A stretch of 64,000 nucleotides of DNA from Coprinopsis marcescibilis (taxonomy: Eukaryota; Basidiomycota; Agaricomycetes; Agaricales; Psathyrellaceae), in contig ML210183.1 of assembly GCA_004369085.1 (NCBI GenBank), positions 1-64,000 on the forward strand. Direction: 5' to 3'. Of the stretch, positions 55,624 through 64,000 are shown piece after piece. The position numbers and the translations under genes were made by a program. The notes under the pieces were generated by a model, which searched no databases, was not told the origin of the DNA, and was given only the letters and a program-made list of their open reading frames with translations. Numbering within the stretch: the stretch's first letter is position 1; each line of letters begins with the position of its first letter.

Positions 55624-57029
55624 TTATGGAATAGTCCGTGTGCAGAATGTAGGATGCGGCCTCGGAGGACGGGACGGAGTGCTTTCGCGCCCGATAAGTG
55701 AGTGAAAGGTTGCTGTGAAAGCGAGCGGGCGGTTAGCGAGGTAGCTAGAGATGCTATAGGCGCGGTAGTGGGTCGACCGGCTGCGAGTGTCGGATTCGGA
55801 TATGGGGGTGAAAGTGCATTCGGAGCTGCGTTGTTCGGGGACTTCAACAACTTGGGAGCCATCGTATATGAAGTTGCGAGTTGGTATACTACGCCCAGAC
55901 GATTCCGTGCCAGAGTTTATAGAACCGTGTTCGCGCTTGTAAAGGCGCCAGAAGAACGTAGCGACGACGAGGAAATTGCAGACGATCAGGGAGATCGCGA
56001 CCTAAAAATGAGGAAGGGTAAGATTTAACCGGTATAGATGGAAGAAACTGGGTGGCTGACTTGAATGTGCGCTACGCTTGCTAGCAAGATGTGACGTTCT
56101 TCTCCCAGATTGATTCCGCCATACCAGAATACAGCGAAGACAACGGTGGCAAGAGATGGGAATACACTGGCAGAAAAGGCGACGAGAACCAGCCTCCGTT
56201 CTGCCTTGGGAAGTTGCACGCGCCACAGGAGCAACAGAGGGCAGGCTACCAACAGAATGTCTGCGATGAAATCAACTGAAGCGCCACAGTTGCGAAGGGG
56301 TCAGAAAGCGAGACGTGCACGACAGGTTTGACCTCGTAGACTCACATGAAACAGAGATGAGTCCAGACGCGTAAAACCCTCCCAGACCGCTCTTACATCC
56401 CTTCACACCAGCCTCCGAGGGTGGACGCCATTCCCCAACCCCAGCCGGGCACGTTGCGCTTGACAGAATAGCTGTGACGAGATAGATGACGACAAAAGTC
56501 CATGTGAGTCTTAGGAGCCATTTTCGTACGGTAGTTCCAGGGCTAAATATCTTGCACAGTGATAGAGAGAGGCTTATGCGACTGGCCCTGAGTTTTGGAG
56601 GTTGAATGGGTCGGAGAGGGTGAATGAAGGACATACTACTCACCAAACAATGGTAAAAAAGAGCAGAGACTGAATCCAAATTCGACGAGGATGGTTTAAG
56701 GGTAGTTGGAGGTAAGGGTCTGTTATGATACGGTTATGTCCACATATGTGCGTTTGAGGATTCACGAACCTCTGTGCTGGAACCTGAGCCAAAACATGAT
56801 GGCGTATACCGCGTCGAGCAGAAGGGCGAATCCCGCGATGTAGTCATCCCACCACAGTTTCCGCCCTCTGTAACGGTCCCAGAGTCTCAGAACCGTCGAG
56901 CTCAGGGCGAGTGTATGGAGAAACGTTAAGCATACTGGGCGAAGGGCTATTAGTCCCATCCTGATCAACTGCACCCTGTTAAATGGACTGCTCACCTTTC
57001 CACGCGATGTACGATTGCGGGGGAAGCAT
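55624..57029 (-). CDS. Fungal seven-helix integral membrane protein (rhodopsin-domain-like)
   Basis: Predicted 369 aa from six exons: 57029-56996, 56934-56770, 56719-56644, 56587-56346, 56275-56061, 56001-55624. Hydrophobic helices include VCLTFLHTLALSSTVLRL, YIAGFALLLDAVYAIMFWL, IWIQSLLFFTIVWASRISLS, LLRLTWTFVVIYLVTAIL, FIADILLVACPLLLLWRV, VLVAFSASVFPSLATVVFAV and HIQVAISLIVCNFLVVATFFW. The motif RGRKLWWDDYIAGFA resembles the W-D-D signature of the fungal rhodopsin/Pth11-related membrane family, and ASRISLSLSLCKIF fits the same family. The cytoplasmic tail is Ser/Arg-rich. A receptor-like role is possible but unproven. The first intron choice (acceptor after CGCCCAG) is inferred from the branch site and frame. 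Confidence 0.72.
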
Positions 57030-57935
57030 GCTCCTCCCCGAGCTCCCTGGACGAGTGGATGGAAAGTTATGTTAGTTGGTGGTCAATAGAATACCCAAGA
57101 GCCGAGGTGTTGAGACAAATTTACAGCAGACTTCATGGTCGTTTCGCTAGACTAGCTTTGATGGATGTCTAGCGGAGCTCCCAAGGTGGCGGCCTCTTGG
57201 TGCCTTTGTGCCTGATTTGATGAGATCTCTGACCTCCCTTCGCCATCCGTCGTCCAACAAGCAAACGGGATTGAATTGTTTTGAATTGACCTTATCCAGC
57301 CTTGTCCGGGTTCAATCCGCCTCTTGTGAGAAGAAAAAGCTGGCTCTGTGGGCGTTACTCTTTCTGATACCTTTGCGTTACCGGTGAAGCGTTATCGTCC
57401 ACCATGAAATCACGGCACTCAGATGAAAGATTAATTCAGATACTTGACTCGTAAAAATACCGTGATAACAACATTCAAGCATTCATAATTCGGGACGAAT
57501 CATCCTGAATGGTTATGCCCGCGCGAAAAGCGGCGTCAACGACTGTCAACGATTCCTGACCAAGATGTAATACATACGCTCCTGAGGTCCGGCATCGGCG
57601 TTTCTGAGCGGTTGTTGTCGTTATGGGCGAGAGGGGAGGTCTGTTGATGACAGCGAACTAGCCTGACTCTGGAAAAACGTCATATTGTGCTCAGAATATG
57701 AAATGTCACATCAAAACATATTCCGAGAGATGGTCAAGTATGTTGTTGAGAGCATAGCGGTGCTGTCCTTGGAAACTGGGGTACTAGCATGAGCGTCGAA
57801 ATAAAAGGATATTCAATTCAAGAAAATGAAAATCGGAGATCACAAGAAATAAGTAATGCCGAATGTTCGGCATGATGAGCTGTCTGAGCGCCCGCGGTTA
57901 ATGATTGAAGCGGTTCCCTTTCTCCTCGTACCGTC
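57030..57935. other. Divergent intergenic region, 0.9 kb
   Basis: Promoter side of the seven-helix gene (minus) and the oxidoreductase gene (plus). A 40-codon minus-strand start near 57135 is not supported. No repeats or RNA gene recognised. Confidence 0.5.
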
Positions 57936-59705
57936 ATGGCCACCAGAACCGACATCCTACTCCTGGGCGCAACAGGATTTGCCGGTCGCCTCATAGCACA
58001 CTATCTAGCGACTCACCCTCAACGCAGCTATTTCTCATTGGGCCTGGCTGCCCGTTCCTTACCCAAACTACGCGCAATCGTCCAGGAGCTAGGGGCTGCA
58101 GGCCAGGATATTCGTCAAGTTGAACTCGACGTCACAGACCCTGCAAGCCTCGACAGAGCTATTAAGTCTACACGCGTCGTGATTAATACTGTAGGACCGT
58201 TCTGGACATGGGGAACGCCAGTTGTTCGGTGAGTGCTTTTTGTAATTATTAGGGACCACTGGAGGTTCTAAACTGCTTCTGTAACACAGTGCATGTGTGA
58301 AAAACAACGTGCACTACGTTGATATTACGGGAGAAGTCTCTTGGATCAAACAAATCTTGACAGAGTATGTGAAACTCTTGAAAGGCTAGTCGGTCTTGTG
58401 TTTTACTTTCCTTTAGGTTCGACTTTGTCGCTACCAAGACACGCACCGTCATCGTACCGGCTTGCGGATACGACTCAATACCCTCAGATATCTCGGCTCA
58501 TCTCGCACACAAAGCTTTGCTAGAATATGTTACCACGAACTACCCCGGGGCGCAGTTCGAAGGACTCAACACCTCGATTAGCGCACACAAACTCGGCAAT
58601 GCCATCGTCTCAGGTGGCACCATTGCTTCCTTCTTGACTGCTTTAGAAGAGGTGCCGTATGAGCTTGCAAAAGAAAGCCAGAATCCATTTGTCCTCAGTC
58701 CCTGTAAGCGGTCCGCTGTATTCTTACTCGTTTGTACTCAACTTTTACAGTCAAACGGACGCCCCTGCCATTCCCCCAGTTGGTTTACAACCTTCCCGTC
58801 CCTAATTCTCAAACCATAAAAGGATCCATGTTCGTTATGAGAAACAGCAACGCGGCCATCGTCCACCGCACCGCAGGGTTGCTAGACTTACACGCGCGAG
58901 AAGGTATGGTACGTTATGCTCAGGGTTCGCAGCTTGCTCACTCATTCCTCGCCGCAAGTCCGTCATAGCGCACTCGGCCGTCCTGATCCCAAACTTGAAA
59001 ATGCCCGTTATGGATCGACATTTGTATACGACGAATTCCTGGTCAACTCGTCTACAATATCCTCGATAGTCACTTCGGTGACCTTGATTGTTGGCTTCCT
59101 GATCCTCAAGGTCTTCACGCCTGTATGTTCCGCCTATCGCCTTCTTTGATGTGATCTAACTCTGACGTCAACAAGATACGGACGCTTGCCAAGTCTTTCC
59201 TCCCGGGTCCAGGAACAGGCCCATCGAATGAGTACGCACAATTCATCCGAGGCGTCGAGCACTAACTGACATCCATTCCCCAGGGAGATGGACAAGGGGT
59301 ACCTCCACCTGACTAATATCTCCACTGCAGCTCCTTCGCCTTCTTACCCTCCTTTGAAAGTTAAGAGCGAAATCAAAGTCAACGGCGATCCAGGGTACCG
59401 CCTGACAGCAGGTCAGTTCCCGGCTGCAGCCATCTTCGATTCGGCGCATTGACGTCCTCCATACAGCCATGATATCGGAGTCGGCGCTCTCCCTCCTTCT
59501 CCCGCCCCCGTCTGCCTCACCAGAGGTGAAGAAGACCTACAACCCCTTCAGTGCCCTCCCACCCATGGCGAAACAAGGTGGGATCTTAACACCCATGACC
59601 GCCTTTGGGGACGTGTTGATTCAAAGGCTTCGGGATTCTGGCCATTTCGAATTCAACGCCGTCGTTTTCGATGAAAGCAACAACGTTGACCGAAAGCAAA
59701 TCTAA
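57936..59705 (+). CDS. Saccharopine-dehydrogenase-like oxidoreductase (trans-acting enoyl reductase type)
   Basis: Predicted 464 aa from eight exons: 57936-58228, 58290-58364, 58417-58703, 58751-58903, 58959-59122, 59176-59231, 59284-59411, 59467-59705. The N-terminal Rossmann fold has the nucleotide-binding motif LLLGATGFAGRL. The family-typical VVINTVGPFWTWGTPVVRAC, VHYVDITGEVSWIKQI, and VIVPACGYDSIPSD follow. Near residues 300-322 there is a hydrophobic helix (TISSIVTSVTLIVGFLILKV), as in membrane-bound members. The C-terminal part (ESALSLLLPP) continues the family. The family is NAD(P)-dependent and often linked to lipid metabolism; the true substrate is unknown. It is not the lysine-pathway enzyme itself. 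Confidence 0.85.
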
Positions 59706-60184
59706 ATTATATACACCAGAACCATTTACTAAAACTCCGTAGATCTTTGTTAATTAGCACTATTGCTTACTCACCTGTCAATATTCTTGCTTGTATACAG
59801 CTAACGTCCTTGCACTCCGGAAATGTGTCGGACCAGTAGAGTGGTTCCCGCTGCATATAGATTATCGCTACCTTTGAATAAATCGGATTTATTTCAACCT
59901 CAGAAACCATGGCTGGCGAATCACAAGAAACAGACATTCATAGGGACATGGGCGTCAACAAATTCGTAACATAGGCATATATGAACAACTAGCTAAAAAG
60001 ACAAGGCATGTATGGAATGGCAAGAGTGATACAATATAGAGGTGTCCGCGGGTAAGAGAGAGATGTCGCTAGAAATTCGTGTACAACAATAGAATGAGCA
60101 AGAAACACAAAACAAAGCCAAAGGTCGTGAAAACATAGGAGTCATGAGGCTTGGACGTCAGAACTTCCGCAAGCTTTGAGCCAG
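59706..60184. other. Convergent 3' intergenic region
   Basis: 479 bases between two convergent stop codons. AT-rich, no domain-bearing ORF. Confidence 0.5.
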
Positions 60185-63100
60185 TTAAGGATCCAGGTAC
60201 TCCAATCCCGGACTAGGACTGCGTTGATGAGCAGCACCAGCACCCATATTTGGACTCAAATGTTGGGGGTACCTATTAGGACTTCGATTCGGATTCGGAC
60301 CCTCCGGAGCAAAATACGCAGGGTCAAGGTAGTTGTCGGTTTGGAACTTTGAATGCATCGAGGAACGCGACGGCGAGTGCCTGAGTCCCGGAGCTTTTGG
60401 GTCTTCCAAATGCTGAGACGAACTTGTTCCTCCAGGAGGTGCGTAGAGGGTATTGGGATTCTGGGACTGATGCGAGAAGGAGTGCGTGCTACCGGTGCGC
60501 GAATGGTGGTACGGGCTTTGTTGGGGCTGTTGGTGCTGTTGTGCGGCCGCTGATGAAGAGCCTGCAGCTCGAGACCTGTGTCGATCGGGATGCCCCATGG
60601 CATACGTGTCATAGATTCCTTGGTCCTGAGCGACCGAGGCTGAACGCGAGTGATTGCTACGGGCATAATGTGCGTCGGCGGGAGGTGGTACAGGCAGCGG
60701 AGGGTCCGAAACGCTTTGCGCAACTCGGTGACCTTTTGCCTGTGAAGACCGACTCTTGCGAGAAGCGTTGGAAGGAGAACGTTGAGGAAACCTGAGCGTT
60801 TCGTACTGGTAGTTTGGCGATAGATGTGTACCAATGGGAGGGGGAACAAAAGCAGATTGAGGTACTACTGCGGCAGTCTAGACGTATTAAAATTAGGGAT
60901 GCCGTCAGATATACGAGCAAGAAAATCACACTTACTGCAGGCTGGATATCTATATTGATCGACCCGGAATTGATTGAAGATGGTTGCGTCCTCGCAGTCG
61001 GTATGGGAGGGGTAGCACTCGGATATAGATGGTAATTTCCTAACATGAACGGATTATTGGGTATTCCGGCTGGGGGAGGAACCGCAATTTCCGATGGCCG
61101 CTTTCGCCCAGACCGAGCCTGTGCATCGAAAAAGTCAGTCCTGGTAAATTCTGGATTTGATGAACTTTGGCCTACCGAACCAACTTCTGACATGGCGCGA
61201 GAAGTAAATTGCGGGGCAGGGATGGGACCAGCACGACTAAAGCCAGCCACAGGAGGATTGCCGGCTGTAAGCCTGTCGACCTGTGGGGTATTACCCCTGC
61301 TAAGCGGGTCCTCCTTAATAACGCTAAGTTTCTGGGCCAACTGATTCGTGTTTTCGCGCAGACTCCTTCCAGAAATACTTCCTTCGGGCATTCTGCGACC
61401 TGGGGGTGCATTTGAAAGCATATCGATGTCAGACAGCCGCGTCGAAGCCCTGGAAAGCCTAGCATCGCCGTCTCCTCCAGGGTGTAGAAAACTCTTTCGA
61501 CTCTTCTGGCTTCTGGCATCAGAAGGCCGTGATTTGGAATACCAGGACATTGGCGGCTCAGGTTGGTACCTGTATAGATCTTTGCTCTCTGATTCTCCGT
61601 CATCACTCGCTGTAGGGTTTGGCTGCGTACTTGGCCCTGGAACGGAATTTGGATGCAAGGTATCAGTAAAAGTTGACGCTGCCCCCACAGTTGTCGGCCA
61701 GGGCTGGGTATGTCGAGGTGGTTCCTCGTATCCTGGATCGATAACGGGTTTGGTTTTCTTACGAAGACTGAGAGAGCGGTACCACGTTTTGAGCGAATCG
61801 ACTCTTGATGGCTTCTTCCTTGATGTGTCTGAACCTTTAGGAGGTGCGGCAAATGAGGCTTTACGAGGGGCTTCTGAGGCTGAGGGAGGCTGAGACTGAG
61901 ACGGATGTCCCCAAACAATTATTGGCGCGGGAGCAGGAGGAGGGACAGAAGCAGGAACAGGAGCGGAGCGAGGGGGAGGGGGAGGGGGAACAGCAGGTTG
62001 TCCGGTCGACGCAAAACGTTGACCTTGAGGGTGGGGGGAAGGCCCCGGTGGGGTGGCTTCAACATTGTTGCGCACTCGGTGCTCTTGAGCAGTTACCCAG
62101 GCATCTCTTGGTTGTTGTTCGGCATCAAAACTCTGGTCTACGGCTGGTATGGGTATTGAATAGATTTCGACTCCAGGAGTGGCGGTACGATTTATATTGG
62201 AGCTTGTGCTCTGAACTGGTTGTGTGGAGGGGCCGGGGGTTGGAGCCGGAGCTGGAGCTGAAACGGGGACAGGCATGCGGGATTGAAGGCCAACAGAGTG
62301 GCTGGGGCGCCGAGAGTGACTGACTTCCGGACTGTTCAACACGTCGATAGTTGGAACGGAGTTGTGGTCGTCGTATACACCATCGTCATCAAAGGTATAT
62401 TCTTCCTCTGGATGGTGCTCAGCAAGTTGGCTGGTTGCTGATGGTATGTCGGTTCTTTCAATGTGTCGACGTCCCGGGCGTGAGGACCTCGATCTGCTCT
62501 TGGCTGTCGAGGAAACAATATACTCCTCCTGGGCTTGCTTGATACCAGCATCGAATCCGAGTTTGCGTCCCTCCTCTCTTGCACGCATAACAAGCTGCTG
62601 CTGGTGCAACTTTCGTGCCTTGGCTCTGGCGCGTGCTGCAGAAAGCTCTGCCTCCTCCTTTTCCTTCTCCAGTTGCTTCGCCAACTGTTGCGCTGCTATA
62701 ATCTCTGCCCCCGCATTCTGCAACTGCAGCTGGTAAAGTCGGGCCTCCTGCTGGGCGGCACTTGCTTTCTGTTGGGCTTCGAGTCGACTCTCGTTTAGCT
62801 GACGGAACCTATCCGCGCTCTCTTGGCTCACATGCTCCAGTTGCGCCGCTTTCTGGGTTTCCTCATCCAGCCGTTGAGATATCGCGTGCAATGTTTCCTT
62901 CAGCCTCTCTGCTTCAGTCTCCTGGTCTATAACGAGCCGCATAAGTTCACGATGAGAGGCATCTGAAATCCGGCTTCGGTGCTTGGTTGAGCTGCGATTA
63001 TGCTGTCTCCTAGAGCTGCCTTCTTGCACAGAACTACGTTCTCGTCGTCTATCTGTTGTGGATGGTGATAGCAATTCCGACCGAGGTGAAGGGCTTTGTT

Positions 63101-63278
63101 CGTATTGTTCAGGTGTTTCTGGTATTGAAACATGGAGTCCTGCCATGCTGAACACGTATTAGCACATACATCACGTTGTTAAAGACACGAGAGCTAACCC
63201 ATTACCGATACTGTCGTAGGTGTTGAGTCGTTCATGATGCCCTCGGTTGTGCGGCCTCCGCCGTGAACTTGAAGGCAT
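60185..63278 (-). CDS. Unrecognised coiled-coil and disordered protein
   Basis: Predicted 994 aa from three exons: 63278-63199, 63147-60936, 60877-60185. It begins MPSSSRRRPHNRGHHERL. The first junction gives SIGNGMAGLHV and uses a GTTAGC donor; a simpler start is the internal Met of MAGLHV at 63143. A strong coiled coil spans about residues 95-235 (for example ETEAERLKETLHAISQRLDE, EAELSAARARAKARKLHQQQ), ending in LGFDAGIKQAQEEY. The rest is low-complexity, Pro/Ser/Gln-rich, with basic clusters. No catalytic domain is visible. It may be a cytoskeletal or signalling scaffold, but nothing in the sequence proves that. Confidence 0.78.
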
Positions 63279-64000
63279 TCCTGAATAAGGGGTTTTTGAG
63301 TCAGTTATCGACGATATGTCCGTGATCAGCTAAGCTCACTCTGTGACTGCTAATTCACCGGACCATAACTGTCGTGCTAATAAGATGCAGCAGGGAGGCA
63401 CGAGGCCTTGGTCCAACCCTGAACAGCAAAAGTAGGTTCGAAATCCCATTGAGTAAGGCGTGTGAGTGATTTGAACCAAGGGCTCGGGCGCTGATCGATG
63501 CGCCTGTCTCAAGTTCGAGCCACGGACAGGACATAATTTACCGCAAAATGCAAGGAATCTGAGCTCGGGTCCGGCGTTACAAAAGCATAAAGCAGCAGTC
63601 TTTTGCTTGGTATCTGTACAACAGGTAGATTACAGGCCAGTATACTGAGGGTATTGGTGTCGAATCATAAAGGTAAGCAAAGCATGGTTAATAAATATAC
63701 ATGAGAAAAGAGTGTGAAGAAGTTGGGTATCGGTTTCCGAGTCCTATCAGTCGGGGAGGAGGGGGCGGAAGCCTAAGTGTATCGCAGGAACTCTGAAACG
63801 CATTGATCGTCGATGTGGGGTAACGATAGGAACTGAATGTGGAGAAAGACAAAAAGATTCTGTTCAAACCGCTGCAGATCGCAACATATTGAAAGATGCC
63901 TAGAGAACATTGCTTCTCAGAACTCACAGAAAAAGCAAGGTTATAAATAAACATACCTCGTAAAAAGGGTCCGTTGGTGAGAAAGCAATAGCAGAACAGG
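63279..64000. other. Gene-free right edge of the window
   Basis: Promoter side of the coiled-coil gene. Patches such as GGTTCGAAATCCC (63438) and CAAGTTCGAGCC (63510) recall tRNA B boxes, but no cloverleaf can be drawn. An 88-codon minus-strand ORF (63954-63688) has no domain. Nothing supported. Confidence 0.45.

Noticed and set aside
60657..60876. C-terminal continuation of the coiled-coil ORF past 60936 in the same frame
   Set aside because: A GTAAGT donor at 60935 and an acceptor before 60877 lead to a longer open exon of matching composition.
63430..63530. Two B-box-like motifs (GGTTCGAAATCCC, CAAGTTCGAGCC)
   Set aside because: No cloverleaf: the flanking stems do not pair and no A box is correctly spaced.

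Overview
The window is nuclear DNA of a filamentous basidiomycete, most likely an agaric. Almost every gene is cut by introns of about 45-90 nt with fungal GTRNGT donors and CTRAY-type branch sites. There is a NACHT-ankyrin family of the size and style seen in mushrooms, alongside BTB-domain proteins with long disordered tails and large two-domain carbohydrate-esterase-9-type amidohydrolases. I rebuilt exons by hand. Sixteen gene models close as uninterrupted reading frames with total coding lengths divisible by three.

Region 1 (1-20.3 kb) is a young, accessory-looking cluster. Three NACHT-ankyrin NLR genes lie head-to-tail on the minus strand (7791-3813, 12468-8408, 19016-15071), each with the same seven-exon layout. 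Between them lie two decayed copies of a SET-domain gene, three fragments of a glucosidase II alpha (GH31) exon and a relic of a BTB gene. Shared flanks show that the cluster grew by duplicating a composite unit (NLR, GH31 piece, SET, BTB) and then losing parts of it. All three NLRs start with a tiny exon encoding an N-myristoylation-like signal. It is followed by a basic patch and a G/N-rich motif. In all of them the P-loop is encoded by a 25-nt micro-exon.

Region 2 (20.5-32.0 kb) holds two BTB genes on the minus strand (24732-20590 and 27354-25283) and a fourth, divergent NLR on the plus strand (28103-32002) with a degenerate Walker B motif.

Region 3 (32-64 kb) looks like ordinary core genome: a soluble twin-ABC protein, two dispersed CE9-type amidohydrolase paralogs, histone deacetylase hda1, the repair gene rad10/ercc1, an unrecognised 931-residue nuclear-looking protein with a PIP-box-like start, the TFIIH subunit ssl1, a NIPA-type magnesium transporter, a seven-helix membrane protein, a saccharopine-dehydrogenase-like oxidoreductase and a disordered coiled-coil protein. 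These genes alternate in divergent and convergent pairs with intergenic gaps of about 0.14-0.9 kb. Two nucleotide-excision-repair genes (rad10 and ssl1) flank the unknown 931-residue protein.

I found no transposase, reverse transcriptase, CRISPR array, rRNA or convincing tRNA. Functions are inferred from motifs read by eye; no database search was run.
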